Shown here piece after piece: positions 33,838 to 45,569 of a stretch of 64,000 nucleotides of DNA. The first letter of the stretch is position 1. Each line of letters opens with the position of its first letter. A program made the translations under genes and the position numbers. The notes below the pieces were generated by a model. The model saw only the letters and a list, made by a program, of their open reading frames with translations, had not been told where the DNA came from and searched no databases. Location of the stretch: contig NZ_CP054424.1 of NCBI RefSeq assembly GCF_013334205.1, positions 2,562,001 through 2,626,000 on the forward strand. Direction: 5' to 3'. The stretch is from Rhodoferax sp. BAB1 (GTDB lineage Bacteria; Pseudomonadota; Gammaproteobacteria; Burkholderiales; Burkholderiaceae_C).

Positions 33838-34407
33838 TCAGGCCATCCAGTCCTGCGAGACGATGCTGTCGCGCCCCATGCGCTTGGCCTGCTCCAGCGC
33901 CGCCGCACACAGGTCCACCAGGGCTTCGGGGCCGGCCTCGCCCGCCGGCGTGAACGCAGCCACGCCGATGCTGACGGTGACGATGCCGCCCTCGCCGCCG
34001 CTGTGCGGCATGGCCAGGCTATTGATGAGCATGCGAACGCGGGCCGCCACCACGCGCGCGCCCACCTCATGCACCGCCGGCAGCAGGATGGCGAATTCGT
34101 CGTCGCCATAACGCGCCACCACGTCGGCCGGACGGAACACCGCGCGGCCCAGGGCGGCGGCAATCTTCTTCAGGCGGTCCGGCCCCATGGTGGCCACATG
34201 CGTGTCAACATAGGCGCGGAAGTGGTCGATGTCGATGAGCAGCAAGGACAACGGCGTCTGCTCGCGCCGGGCACGGGCCCATTCCAGTGCCAGCCGCTCG
34301 TCGAAGCCGGCCCGGCTCAACACGCCGGTCAGCTCATCCGGGCTGCCAGCGGCAGGCAAGGCTTGCGCCATGTCCCGCTGGTTCTGATCGCTGGGCTTGG
34401 CGGACAT
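33838..34407 (-). CDS. GGDEF-domain protein with altered GDDEF motif
   Basis: A 189-residue soluble protein consisting of little more than one GGDEF domain. The loop reads ARYGDDEFAILLP, so the second Gly of GGDEF is Asp, which may reduce catalysis. LLLIDIDHFRAYVDTH and VTVSIGVAAF are otherwise typical. It may be an active cyclase variant, a c-di-GMP or GTP sensor, or a degenerate copy. It is co-oriented with the response regulator (25 bases apart) and the peroxiredoxin, so they may share a transcript. Confidence 0.82.
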   Translation of the reverse strand: MSAKPSDQNQRDMAQALPAAGSPDELTGVLSRAGFDERLALEWARARREQTPLSLLLIDIDHFRAYVDTHVATMGPDRLKKIAAALGRAVFRPADVVARYGDDEFAILLPAVHEVGARVVAARVRMLINSLAMPHSGGEGGIVTVSIGVAAFTPAGEAGPEALVDLCAAALEQAKRMGRDSIVSQDWMA

Positions 34408-34428
34408 GGCGTGTATGGAAACCAGGCT

Positions 34429-36792
<2,364 letters not shown>

Positions 36793-36835
36793 ACTACAAA
36801 AGCGCCGCCGGGCAAAACCTCAGGAAGAAAGAGGG

Positions 36836-37783
36836 TCAGACGTCCGTCTTCAAGCCCTTAGGCAAAGGAAACTTGATCGTCTCCTCAATCCCATCCATCT
36901 TCCGCACCGCCACCGCCCCCAGCGCCCGGATGCGTTCGATCACCTGCTGCACCAGGATCTCCGGGGCCGAGGCGCCGGCGGTCAGGCCCACGCGGCTGCG
37001 GCCATCGAACCATTCGGGTTTCAGCTCGTCGGCGCTGTCCACCATATAGGCCTCGGTGCCCAGTTTCTTGGCCACTTCGCGCAGGCGGTTGCTGTTGGAG
37101 CTGGTGGGGCTGCCCACCACGATGACCACGTCCACCTGCGGGCTCAGCAGCTTGACGGCGTCCTGCCGGTTCTGCGTGGCGTAGCAGATGTCCTGCTGCT
37201 TCGGGCTGCGCACCTGGGGGAACCGGGCTTTCACCGCGGCCATGATGCTGGCCGCGTCGTCCACGCTCAGCGTGGTCTGCGTCACCACGGCCAGCTTGGC
37301 CGTCTGGGCCGGCTGCACACGGGCCACATCGGCCTCGTCTTCCACCAGGTGGATGCCGGAATCGAGCTGGCCTACGGTGCCTTCCACCTCGGGGTGCCCC
37401 TTGTGGCCGATCATGATGAACTCGTAGCCTTCCTTGTGCAGCTTGGCCACTTCCACGTGCACCTTGGTCACCAGCGGACAGGTGGCGTCGAAGATCTGGA
37501 AGCCGCGGGCTTCAGCCTCACGCTGCACGGCCTTGCTCACGCCGTGGGCGGAGAACACCAGGGTGGCGCCGGGCGGCACGTCGCTCAGCTCCTCGATGAA
37601 GATCGCGCCCTTGGCCTTGAGGTCGTTGACCACATAGGTGTTGTGCACGATCTCGTGGCGCACGTAGATCGGGCGGCCGAACTTGGTCAGCGCGCGCTCG
37701 ACGATCTCGATGGCACGGTCCACGCCGGCACAAAAACCGCGCGGCTCGGCCAAGAGGATCTCAGCCTGCGTACTCATGGTCAT
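36836..37783 (-). CDS. ispH: IspH, 4-hydroxy-3-methylbut-2-enyl diphosphate reductase
   Basis: A 315-residue iron-sulfur enzyme that makes IPP and DMAPP, the last step of the MEP isoprenoid pathway. The three cluster cysteines appear in [20 protein letters not shown] and [11 protein letters not shown]. The substrate-binding TSSNS-type loop reads [10 protein letters not shown]. The start may be the ATG at 37783 or the one two codons later. It overlaps fkpB by 4 bases, the same fkpB-ispH pairing seen in E. coli. Confidence 0.96.
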   Translation of the reverse strand: MTMSTQAEILLAEPRGFCAGVDRAIEIVERALTKFGRPIYVRHEIVHNTYVVNDLKAKGAIFIEELSDVPPGATLVFSAHGVSKAVQREAEARGFQIFDATCPLVTKVHVEVAKLHKEGYEFIMIGHKGHPEVEGTVGQLDSGIHLVEDEADVARVQPAQTAKLAVVTQTTLSVDDAASIMAAVKARFPQVRSPKQQDICYATQNRQDAVKLLSPQVDVVIVVGSPTSSNSNRLREVAKKLGTEAYMVDSADELKPEWFDGRSRVGLTAGASAPEILVQQVIERIRALGAVAVRKMDGIEETIKFPLPKGLKTDV

Positions 37784-38229
37784 AACACCCCGATCAGTTG
37801 CACTTCGAAGCTCACCGGCTGGCCGGCCAGCGGGTGGTTGAAGTCGAACAATACAGCCTCTTCACCCAGCTGGCGCACCACGCCACCGAACTGTCCCTTG
37901 CGGTCGGGCGTGGGGAACTGCACCACGTCACCCACCGCGTATTGCTCGTTGGGGTCGCCCAGTTCGCGCAACTCCTTGCGCGAGAGCCATTGCTGCATGT
38001 CGGGATTGCGCTCGCCGTAGGCGCCCGGGGGCAGTTGCAGCGTGGTGTGCACGCCCTCCTCCAGGCCCAGCAGTGCCTGCTCCACGCCCGGGGCCAGTTC
38101 GCCCGTGCCTATGGTCAGCGTGGCCGGCTTGCCGCCGAAGGTATTGACAAGATCGCCGGCCGGCCCGGACAGGCGGTAATGCAACGTGAGGAAGGAGCCG
38201 GGCTGGACCCGGGCAGGGGTGGTGGTCAT
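37780..38229 (-). CDS. fkpB: FKBP-type peptidyl-prolyl isomerase (FkpB/SlpA)
   Basis: A 149-residue FKBP-fold prolyl isomerase of the SlyD/SlpA group. It has a split FKBP domain ([29 protein letters not shown]) around an insert-in-flap domain (residues about 70-125) with chaperone-like function. No His-rich tail is present, which favours FkpB over SlyD. It is the first gene of the fkpB-ispH unit and divergent from radC. Confidence 0.9.
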   Translation of the reverse strand: MTTTPARVQPGSFLTLHYRLSGPAGDLVNTFGGKPATLTIGTGELAPGVEQALLGLEEGVHTTLQLPPGAYGERNPDMQQWLSRKELRELGDPNEQYAVGDVVQFPTPDRKGQFGGVVRQLGEEAVLFDFNHPLAGQPVSFEVQLIGVL

Positions 38230-38284
38230 GGAAGTCCCGATAAACTGGGCTCCATTGTAAAAAGACCTGCGTTTGACATCCGTC

Positions 38285-38968
38285 ATGCCCCTCAAAGACC
38301 TTCCCCCCGACGCGCGACCGCGCGAAAAGCTGCTGGCCCGCGGCCCGGGGGCACTGTCTGACGCCGAATTGCTGGCCCTGCTGCTGCGCACCGGCCTGGC
38401 CGGCAAGGGCGTGCTGCAGCTGGCGCAGGAACTGCTGGACGTCAAGACCGGCTTCGGCGGCATGGCCGGCCTGCTGCACGCCACGGCCGACGACCTGAAA
38501 CGCATCAAGGGCCTGGGGCCGGCCAAACGCGCCGAACTGGTGGCTGTGCTGGAACTGGCCCGCCGCGCCCTGGCCGAACAGCTGCGCGAACGCGCCGCGC
38601 TGGACACGCCCCAGGCCGTCAAGGACTACCTGCAGCTGCATCTGGCCCACAAGAAACACGAAAGTTTTGCCGTGCTCTTCCTGGACAACCAGCACAAGCT
38701 GCTGGCGCTGGAGGAACTGTTCCGCGGCACGCTGGCGCAGACCAGCGTCTACCCGCGCGAAGTGGTGCTGCGCGCCCTGCACCACCACGCCGCCGCCGTG
38801 GTGCTGGCCCACAACCACCCCAGCGGCACGGTGCAACCCTCGCGCGCCGACGAGGCGCTCACCCAGGCCCTCAAGGCCGCGCTGGCCCTGGTGGACGTGC
38901 GCGTTCTGGACCACGTGATCGTGGCGCCGGGCCTGGCGCTCTCGATGGCGGAAAAGGGACTCATCTGA
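38285..38968 (+). CDS. radC: RadC/YeeS-family JAMM domain protein
   Basis: A 227-residue protein with an N-terminal UPF0758 helical part ([18 protein letters not shown], then an HhH-like [18 protein letters not shown]) and a C-terminal JAMM metal site HNHPSG...D. The family was once linked to DNA repair, but its real function is unsettled. The start may be ATG 38285 or TTG 38273; neither has a strong ribosome site. The stop overlaps the next ATG by one base. Confidence 0.92.
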   Translation: MPLKDLPPDARPREKLLARGPGALSDAELLALLLRTGLAGKGVLQLAQELLDVKTGFGGMAGLLHATADDLKRIKGLGPAKRAELVAVLELARRALAEQLRERAALDTPQAVKDYLQLHLAHKKHESFAVLFLDNQHKLLALEELFRGTLAQTSVYPREVVLRALHHHAAAVVLAHNHPSGTVQPSRADEALTQALKAALALVDVRVLDHVIVAPGLALSMAEKGLI

Positions 38969-39609
38969 TGGTCACCGTGAAATCACTGGCCGACCTCAAA
39001 CAGGTCAAGAAGGCCATCGAAACGCAGGCCAAGCTGGAAGCCGAGCGCAAGATCGAGGCGGCGAAAAAAGCCCGGCAAGCCACCGCAGACAAGGATCTTT
39101 TCCAGCAGGCCGCCGGCAAGGTGCAGCCCCTGGCCCAGCCGGCCAAGGCCCAGCTCAAAAGCGCCAAACCTCCACCACTCCCCCTGCAGCACCAGCTGGA
39201 TGAGCAGGCCGCGCTGCAGGAAACCCTGAGCGACGAATTCGACATCAGTACCCTGCTGGAAACCGACGAACACCTGAGTTACCGCCGCCCTGGCATCGGC
39301 ACCGACGTCACGCGCAAGCTGCGCCGCGGCGACTGGGCCATCCAGCGTCAGCTGGACCTGCACGGCCTGCGCACCGAAGACGCCCGCGAGGCCCTGGGCC
39401 AGTTCATCCGCGAAGCGCACCAGCAAGGCATACGCTGCGTGCGCGTGGTCCACGGCAAGGGCCTGGGTTCACCGGGCAAGACGCCGGTGCTCAAGGGCCG
39501 GGTGCAAAGCTGGCTGGCGCAGAAGCAGGAAGTGCTGGCGTTTGTGCAAGCCAGGCCGGCGGAGGGGGGCGCGGGAGCGCTGGTGGTACTGCTGCAACCC
39601 GCAGGTTAA
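38968..39609 (+). CDS. Smr-domain protein
   Basis: A 213-residue protein with a charged, Lys/Ala-rich N-terminal helix and a C-terminal Smr (MutS2-like) domain. The signature is LDLHGLRTEDAREAL, then RVVHGKGLGSPGKTPVLK. Smr domains nick or bind nucleic acid; stand-alone bacterial forms may act on stalled ribosomes or mRNA. It is translationally coupled to radC (ATG overlaps the radC TGA by one base). Confidence 0.88.
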   Translation: MVTVKSLADLKQVKKAIETQAKLEAERKIEAAKKARQATADKDLFQQAAGKVQPLAQPAKAQLKSAKPPPLPLQHQLDEQAALQETLSDEFDISTLLETDEHLSYRRPGIGTDVTRKLRRGDWAIQRQLDLHGLRTEDAREALGQFIREAHQQGIRCVRVVHGKGLGSPGKTPVLKGRVQSWLAQKQEVLAFVQARPAEGGAGALVVLLQPAG

Positions 39610-39610
39610 G

Positions 39611-40015
39611 TTAGCCGGGTGTGTTTCTCATCCAGTCCGCCGTCCCGAAGAAGGACTCGCGTAGCTTGCCGCGCAGCTCTTCATCCACCCCCACCTCCCC
39701 CATGGCTTGGTCCATGCAGGCCAGCCACTGATCGCGCTCAACCAGGCCGATCTTGAAGGGCATGTGGCGCGCGCGCAGGCGCGGGTGGCCGAAGCGTTCG
39801 GTGTAGTGCTGTGGGCCGCCGAGCCAGCCGGTAAGAAACCAGGTCAGTTTCTGCCGAGCAACCGTCAACTCGCTGCCATGGGCGGCGCGCAACTCCTTGT
39901 AGCCGGGCTCCAGGTCCATGAGGTCGTAGAAACGTTCGACCAGGGCGTGGACCTTGGCCTCGCCGCCTATCCATTCGAAAGGGGTGGCGGGTTTGGTGTT
40001 CTCTGCGGAAGTCAT
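39611..40015 (-). CDS. Group II truncated haemoglobin
   Basis: A 134-residue globin of the 2/2 (TrHbO-like) type. The proximal His is in ERFGHPRLRARHMPF, and the Trp of ERDQWLACMDQA is the conserved G8 residue of group II. IGGEAKVHALVERFYDLMD is the N-terminal helix region. It probably binds O2 or NO. ATG 40015 is used; the longer frame to 40162 runs into the next gene. The end is next to the Smr gene (convergent). Confidence 0.88.
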   Translation of the reverse strand: MTSAENTKPATPFEWIGGEAKVHALVERFYDLMDLEPGYKELRAAHGSELTVARQKLTWFLTGWLGGPQHYTERFGHPRLRARHMPFKIGLVERDQWLACMDQAMGEVGVDEELRGKLRESFFGTADWMRNTPG

Positions 40016-40070
40016 GCCCGGATTATCCCAGCCATGCCGAACTGCGAAGACGCTACCATTTCGATAGCAA

Positions 40071-42590
40071 TCAAGTCGCCGCCTGGCGCAGCGTCTGCAC
40101 CACCGGGCGGCGCAGCACGCTGCGCAAGCCCCACCAGCCGGCCAGCCAGGCCAGTAGCGCACCGCTGACCGCGCCGACGGGCAGCAGCCACCAGGTCACG
40201 GTCCATTCGAAATTGAAGGCATAACGCGCCAGCGCCCAGCCCACCACGGCCGAGACCACGGCGGCCAGGGCCCCGGCCAGGGCGCCCACACCCGCCAGTT
40301 CAGCACGCTGCACCTGGCGCAGCAGGCCGCTGCCGGCGCCCACGGCACGCATGATGGCGTATTCGCGCGCGCGCTCCTCGCGCGTGGCGGTGACGGCGGC
40401 AAACAGCACCACCAGACCCGCGGCCAGCGTGAAGCCGAAGAGGAATTCCACCGCGCGGCTCACCTGCTCCAGCACACGCTGCACCTGGGCCAGCGTGGCG
40501 CTCAGGTCCACCACGGTGATGTTGGGAAAGTGGCGCACCAGGGCGCTGTCGAAACCCGGTTTGTCAGGCGCGCGCAGCGCGGCCAGGTAGGTGACGGGCA
40601 ACTCCGGCATCTGGCTCACCGGATACAGGGCGAAGAAGTTGGCGCGCATGGAACCCCAGTCCACCTTGCGCAGCGAGGTGATGGTGCTCTCCTGCTGCAG
40701 GCCGGCGATGTCGAAACGCAGCTTGTCGCCCAGCTTGAGGTTCAGGGTCTTGGCGATGCCCTCTTCCATGCTGATGCCCTTGGCATCTTCCGCCGTCCAG
40801 CGGCCGGCCACGATGGGGTTGTGGCCCGGCGGCTGGGCGCTGTGCGAGAGGTTGAACTCGCGCTCGACCAGGCGCTGCGCCCGGTCGTCTTCGTAGTCCT
40901 GCGCCTGCACGGGGCGGTCGTTGATGGCCACCAGGCGGCCGCGAATCATGGGGAACCAGTCGTAACCGCTCACGCCCGCCTCGCGCAACTGGCGCTGGAA
41001 AGCCTCGGCCTGGTCGGGCTGGATGTTGATGACAAAGCGGTTGGGCGCATCGGCCGGCGTGGCCTGGCGCCAGCTGCGGATCAAGTCGGTGCGCAGCAGC
41101 ACCAGCAGCAGCAGAGCCAGCAGGCCCACGGCCAGGCTGCTGACCTGCAGCACGGCGTAGATGGGCCGGGCCGAGAGCTGGCGCGTGGCCAGCACCAGCC
41201 AGCGCGGCGCGGTGTTCTCGCGCACCACACGGCGCAGCAGCAGCACGGCGCCCCAGCTGGCCAGCGCAAAGATGGCCACCGCACCACCAAAGCCCCCCAC
41301 GGTGATCAGCCCCAGCTTCAGGTCGCTGCTGGCGGCCAGCAGCAGCACGGCAAAACCGAGCACGCCCAGCGCCAGCACGCCGATGGACATGGGCCGCAGC
41401 GTGCCCAGGTCGCGCCGGATCACACGCAGCGCCGGCACCTGGGCCAGCTGCAGCACGGGCGGCAGGCCGAAAGCCAGCATGAGCGTGAGGCCCATGCCCA
41501 GGCCAAAGAAAACAGGCCACAGGCCGGGGGCGGGCAAAGCGGTATCCACCAGACCCGCCAGCAGCAGAACAAAGACATGGTGCACGGCCCAGCCCAGGGC
41601 CACCCCCAGGGCACCGCCGGCCAGGCCCACCAGCAGGAACTCCAGCGCATGGCTGCGTGCGATGGTGGCTTGCGACAGGCCCAGCACGCGCAACATGGCG
41701 CAGTCGTCCAGATGCTGGTTGGCAAAAGAACGCGCGGCCAGGCCCACGGCCACGGCGCTCAGCAGCGCGGCCAGCAGGGCCACGAGGTTGAGGAATTTCT
41801 CGGCACGCTCCAGGGTCTGCGCCATCTCGGGGCGGCCACCTTGCAGGGCCTCGATGCGCACGCCGCGCAGCTGCTCGCGTTCGACGGCCTCGTTGGCGCG
41901 CTTGACGAAGGCGTTGACCACGCGGTCCTCACCAGCCACGGCCAAGCGGTAGACCAGGCGGCTGGCCGGCTGGATCAGCTGGGTGGCGGCCAGATCGTTT
42001 TGGTTGATGAGGGCGCGCGGCGCGAAGTTGATGAAACCGGCGCCACGATCGGGCTCCACCCCGATCAGGCGCGTGATGCGCAGGGCCGCTTCGCCCAGCA
42101 AAAGCTGGTCCCCCATCTTGAGACCCAGGGCATCGAGCAGGGCCGGGTCGGCCCAGACCTCACCCGGCGCCGGGATGTCGCGCGTGGCCGCCGCCGGCGT
42201 ACCCGCTTGCGTGCTGACGGTCAGCTTGCCGCGCAGCGGGTAACCCGCCTCCACCGCCTTGAGCGACACCAGCCGCGTGGCCCCGCCCTGGTTCTCGGCA
42301 GCGCGGGCCATGGTGGGAAAGCTCAGCGAGCCGGAAACCTGCAGGCCGCTGGATTTCGCCAGCGCCAGCAGGCTGGCCGGTGTGGCGTTGTCGCTGACGA
42401 TGACCGCATCCCCCCCCAGCAACTGGCGCGCATCACGCTGCATGCCGCCCTTGAGCCGGTCGGCAAAGAAACCCACCGCGGTCAGCGCGGCCACGGCCAG
42501 CGTCACGGCCAGGATCAGCAGGCGCAGCTGACCGGCACACAGGTCACGCCAGAGGGTTTTCCAGGCGAGTTGCCAGAAGGTGATGTTCAT
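40071..42590 (-). CDS. YbbP-like FtsX-family ABC permease
   Basis: An 839-residue membrane protein with two FtsX permease halves and about ten helices: one near the start, three at about 265-370, two or three at about 400-500, and three at the C-terminus. Large periplasmic loops lie between. The start MNITFWQLAWKTLWRDL is typical of YbbP. The usual ATPase partner (YbbA) is not adjacent. A role in lipid or lipoprotein export, or in toxin and stress export, is possible. Confidence 0.87.
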   Translation of the reverse strand: MNITFWQLAWKTLWRDLCAGQLRLLILAVTLAVAALTAVGFFADRLKGGMQRDARQLLGGDAVIVSDNATPASLLALAKSSGLQVSGSLSFPTMARAAENQGGATRLVSLKAVEAGYPLRGKLTVSTQAGTPAAATRDIPAPGEVWADPALLDALGLKMGDQLLLGEAALRITRLIGVEPDRGAGFINFAPRALINQNDLAATQLIQPASRLVYRLAVAGEDRVVNAFVKRANEAVEREQLRGVRIEALQGGRPEMAQTLERAEKFLNLVALLAALLSAVAVGLAARSFANQHLDDCAMLRVLGLSQATIARSHALEFLLVGLAGGALGVALGWAVHHVFVLLLAGLVDTALPAPGLWPVFFGLGMGLTLMLAFGLPPVLQLAQVPALRVIRRDLGTLRPMSIGVLALGVLGFAVLLLAASSDLKLGLITVGGFGGAVAIFALASWGAVLLLRRVVRENTAPRWLVLATRQLSARPIYAVLQVSSLAVGLLALLLLVLLRTDLIRSWRQATPADAPNRFVINIQPDQAEAFQRQLREAGVSGYDWFPMIRGRLVAINDRPVQAQDYEDDRAQRLVEREFNLSHSAQPPGHNPIVAGRWTAEDAKGISMEEGIAKTLNLKLGDKLRFDIAGLQQESTITSLRKVDWGSMRANFFALYPVSQMPELPVTYLAALRAPDKPGFDSALVRHFPNITVVDLSATLAQVQRVLEQVSRAVEFLFGFTLAAGLVVLFAAVTATREERAREYAIMRAVGAGSGLLRQVQRAELAGVGALAGALAAVVSAVVGWALARYAFNFEWTVTWWLLPVGAVSGALLAWLAGWWGLRSVLRRPVVQTLRQAAT

Positions 42591-42659
42591 GGGGGCTAGC
42601 TTAGGGGATTTTGCGAATGGCTGGTGTTACAGGGTTTTCGTTTGGCCTGTCACCCTCGC

Positions 42660-43130
42660 ACGCCTGCAAGCCGGGTCTCGCCCCGGCGGGCGAGGTACTT
42701 TTCTTTGCTTCGCCAAAGAAAAGTACCCAAAAGAAAGGCGAGCCGGGTTCGTCGTCCCTCCGCTGCGCTACGGGCACGCTGCGTTGCTCGGCCAGTGCGG
42801 GAAGTACAGAAACTCGCCCTGCGGGCTCAGACATCTGCACTTCTTTTTCCGCCCTTGCCTGCGCTACTCGCCTCCTCACACGGCAATGGGGGGCCGGAGA
42901 CCAAAACCAATACCAAAAACAACAAGGACGCGCCATGGCGCGTCCTTGTTCGGCTGTTCTGTCTTCGGCTGTTGGTTCCCGGCTGTCTGGCCCCCTATGC
43001 CGTGTGGCAGGGCTGAGCAGCGCAAGGTACCCCGCAGGGGCCCTGACTTCGGCTCGCCTTCTCTTTGCTTACTTTCTCTTGGCGAAGCAAGAGAAAGTGA
43101 GTGCGCTGCCGGGCGCACATCCCGGCAATG
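42660..43130. repeat. Palindromic intergenic element with paired hairpins
   Basis: The 570-base gap between the permease and fdhD holds no gene. A perfect 13-bp hairpin GTACTTTTCTTTG/CAAAGAAAAGTAC lies at 42695-42726. A 10-bp hairpin ACTTTCTCTT/AAGAGAAAGT lies at 43071-43098, and its loop is the inverse of the first (TTCGCC against GGCGAA). AGGCGAGCCG follows the first and its complement CGGCTCGCCT precedes the second. At the centre (42921-42950) is a perfect 30-base palindrome with half-site AACAAGGACGCGCCA. The whole is a long imperfect inverted repeat. Confidence 0.75.
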
Positions 43131-43161
43131 CCACGCGAGAAACAACCCAGGACGAAAGAAT

Positions 43162-44010
43162 CTAAGCAGCCGCGCGCAGCTTGGGCCCTGCAAGTTCAGG
43201 CTGCAACACCAACCGAGCCGGGGCCGTATAGCAATAGAAGTGCCTGCCAGTAGCCCGCCCAATCGCACACAACCCCACCCGCTCCGCCACCGCATGCCCC
43301 ATCTGCGTAATCCCACTACGAGAAACAACAATCGGCACCCCCATCTGCGCCGACTTGATCACCATCTCGCTGGTCAGCCGACCGGTGGTGTAGAACACCT
43401 TGTCGTCTCCGGTCATGGCAGAAGCGTCCTGCAGCCACATCCAGCCCGCGATGGTGTCGATGGCGTTGTGGCGCCCCACGTCCTCCACGAAGAGCAGCAT
43501 CTCCTCGCCGCGGAACAGCGCACAGCCGTGCACCGAGCCGGCTGACTTGTAGGTGCTCTCCTGCAGGCGGATGGCGTTGACGATGCCGTAGAGCTGGGCC
43601 TGGCTCAGCGTGGCCTGGGGCAACTGGATCTGGTCGACCTCGTCCATCATGTCGCCGAACACGCTGCCCTGGCCACAGCCTGTGGTGACGACGCGCTTGG
43701 ACGTGCGCTCCTCGATGTCGGTGATGCCCTCGCGGGTCTTGACGGCGGCGGCGCCGACGTCCCAGTCCACGGTGATGGATTCGATCTCGGCCACCGAGCG
43801 CACCAGGCGCTGGTTGCGCAGGAAACCCAGCACCAGCAGTTCGGGATGGCCGCCCAGGGTCATGAGCGTGACCAGCTCGCGCTTGTCCACGTAGACGGTG
43901 AGCGCCCGCTCCGCAGGGATGGACAGGGGTGTGGCCTCACCGTGCTCGTTGACAGCCGTGACTTCGCGCGTCAGGGGCGCCTGGGCCCGGGTGAGATGTG
44001 GCAGGGACAT
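43162..44010 (-). CDS. fdhD: FdhD, formate dehydrogenase sulfurtransferase
   Basis: A 282-residue accessory protein that passes sulfur from IscS to the molybdenum cofactor of formate dehydrogenases. Family blocks include GCGQGSVF, ESTYKSAGSVHGCALF, FVEDVGRHNAIDTIAG and YTTGRLTSEMV. The usual Cys-x-x-Cys loop has only one Cys here (GCGQG). It lies after the membrane formate dehydrogenase operon, separated by a terminator, and serves both that enzyme and the soluble one. Confidence 0.92.
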   Translation of the reverse strand: MSLPHLTRAQAPLTREVTAVNEHGEATPLSIPAERALTVYVDKRELVTLMTLGGHPELLVLGFLRNQRLVRSVAEIESITVDWDVGAAAVKTREGITDIEERTSKRVVTTGCGQGSVFGDMMDEVDQIQLPQATLSQAQLYGIVNAIRLQESTYKSAGSVHGCALFRGEEMLLFVEDVGRHNAIDTIAGWMWLQDASAMTGDDKVFYTTGRLTSEMVIKSAQMGVPIVVSRSGITQMGHAVAERVGLCAIGRATGRHFYCYTAPARLVLQPELAGPKLRAAA

Positions 44011-44021
44011 GGATGGCAGCG

Positions 44022-44058
44022 TACAACAAAACGGGCCGGACTTTGCAGCCCGGCCCGT
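44022..44058 (-). terminator. Terminator of the membrane formate dehydrogenase operon
   Basis: Read on the minus strand: stem ACGGGCCGG, loop GCTGCAAAGT, stem CCGGCCCGT, then TTTTGTTG. It lies just after the small exported protein gene and before fdhD, so fdhD probably has its own promoter. Confidence 0.75.
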
Positions 44059-44080
44059 GAGACCGCGTAGCGCGCGGGGA

Positions 44081-44362
44081 TCAGGATTTCTTGGCGGGAG
44101 CAGCCGGGGCTGCTGCTGCCGGCTTGAAGGGGCCCGGGTCGGCGCAAGGCGGGGTGGCGACCGGCTTGCCGGACTTGCGATAACGCGCGGCCACCTTGTC
44201 CTGCGACTTGCACAGCTTGTAGCCGTCGACCTTGCCGGCATGGGCGGTCTTGGCGGCAGCCTCGGCAGCCTTGGCCTTGGCTTCGTCGTTCGGGGCGGGC
44301 AGCTTGGCCAGGGCAGTGACGCTGAGGGCGCAAGCGGCAATGAATACGGCGATGGATTTCAT
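44081..44362 (-). CDS. Small exported protein next to formate dehydrogenase
   Basis: A 93-residue protein with a signal peptide (MKSIAVFIAACALSVTALA). The mature part is Ala/Lys-rich with two Cys residues about 22 apart (GYKLCKSQD and ATPPCADPG), which could form a disulfide or bind a ligand. The last 15 residues are Ala/Pro/Lys repeats. No family is recognised. It is the last gene of the formate dehydrogenase operon, 20 bases after the gamma subunit gene. Confidence 0.7.
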   Translation of the reverse strand: MKSIAVFIAACALSVTALAKLPAPNDEAKAKAAEAAAKTAHAGKVDGYKLCKSQDKVAARYRKSGKPVATPPCADPGPFKPAAAAPAAPAKKS

Positions 44363-44382
44363 GTTGGCCTCTCTTGTTGTGA

Positions 44383-45555
44383 TCAGGCTTTGACGGGAGC
44401 ACCGGGCGCGGCCGGCTGGGTGCGCTGCGCCGGGATCTTGCCGGCCTTGATGTCGTCGTACCAGAGCTCGTGGTGCTCCTTGGCCCAGGTCTCGTCGACA
44501 TAACCGGTCTTCATGGCGGTGTAGGCGCCGGCCATGCCGAGCGTGCCCATGTAGATGTGGCCGATGAACATGGCCATCATCAGCACGGTGGCCACGCCGT
44601 GGACCATGTGGGCGATCTGCATGTCACCACGCAGGTAGTCCAGGCCCGGCACCAGCTTGTCCAGCACCAGGCCGGAAGCCACGACGATCAGGCCCAGCAC
44701 GAACACGCCACCCCAGAACAGCACCTTCTCACCGGCGTTGAAACGGTGCGAGGCGATCTCGTGCCCGGACAGCAGGCCACCGCCCTTGACCAGCCAGGTG
44801 ATGTCTTCCTTGCGCGGCAGGTTGTCCTTGACGAAGGTGAGGATGACCACCACCAGCGAGACGGCAAACACCGGGCCGGCGAAGTTGTGCAGGTTCTTCA
44901 GCACGTAAGTCAGCCAGCCGAACAGGGTGCCGCCGATGACCGGGTGCAGGAAGTACTTGCCGAAGGCCATGACGAGGCCGGAGATCGCCAGGATGGAGAA
45001 GGCGATGGCATTGGCCCAGTGGGCCGAGCGCTCGAAGGCGGTGAAGCGCTCGATCTTGCGGCCGGTCTCGGCGCCGTGCAGCTGCAGGGTGCCCTTGCGC
45101 CAGTAGAAGATGCCCACCGCGCCCAGCGCGATCAGGATCAGCGCGCCGCCGTAGGGAATGATCCACTGGTTGCGCACCTGGCGCCAGGCTTCGCCGGCGT
45201 TGGTGAGCATGGAACCCGGGTACTGCACGAAGGGCTGGATCAGGTTGCCGGCTTCCGGTGCTTCGCTCTTGGGCAGGCTGCTGTAGCCGCTCACGCCGGC
45301 ACCGACCGCACGCCACATGGGCGCGTTGTTGCCGGGCTGCACCGCCGCGCGCTCGGCATTGGTCTGCGTGGCGTAGCCCGGCTCCTGGCTGGCGTCAGGC
45401 TTGACGTCGAAGATGTTCTGGCCCTTGATGCCACCGGCGGGGGCCGGTGCCGCCTTGGCCGGCGGTGCATCAAGTTTCAGTTTGTCCTGCTGGGCGTGGA
45501 CCGGTGCGGCCCAGCCCAGGGCCATGAGCATGGCCAGGGCAAGCACTTTTTTCAT
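44383..45555 (-). CDS. Formate dehydrogenase gamma subunit (cytochrome b)
   Basis: A 390-residue integral membrane subunit that carries haem b and passes electrons from the beta subunit to quinone. It has a signal peptide, then a periplasmic extension of about 110 residues not found in the short E. coli form. Four to five helices follow, with His candidates in RSAHWANAIAF, LKNLHNFAGPV and QIAHMVHGV. This long form matches FdhC of FdhABC-type periplasmic enzymes. It is preceded by a small lipoprotein gene. Confidence 0.92.
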   Translation of the reverse strand: MKKVLALAMLMALGWAAPVHAQQDKLKLDAPPAKAAPAPAGGIKGQNIFDVKPDASQEPGYATQTNAERAAVQPGNNAPMWRAVGAGVSGYSSLPKSEAPEAGNLIQPFVQYPGSMLTNAGEAWRQVRNQWIIPYGGALILIALGAVGIFYWRKGTLQLHGAETGRKIERFTAFERSAHWANAIAFSILAISGLVMAFGKYFLHPVIGGTLFGWLTYVLKNLHNFAGPVFAVSLVVVILTFVKDNLPRKEDITWLVKGGGLLSGHEIASHRFNAGEKVLFWGGVFVLGLIVVASGLVLDKLVPGLDYLRGDMQIAHMVHGVATVLMMAMFIGHIYMGTLGMAGAYTAMKTGYVDETWAKEHHELWYDDIKAGKIPAQRTQPAAPGAPVKA

Positions 45556-45569
45556 GAGGCGTCCGATCT

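Noticed and set aside
40530..42599. 689-codon open frame opposite the YbbP-like permease
   Set aside because: Low-complexity Gln/His/Gly translation and no ribosome site; the permease is on the other strand.
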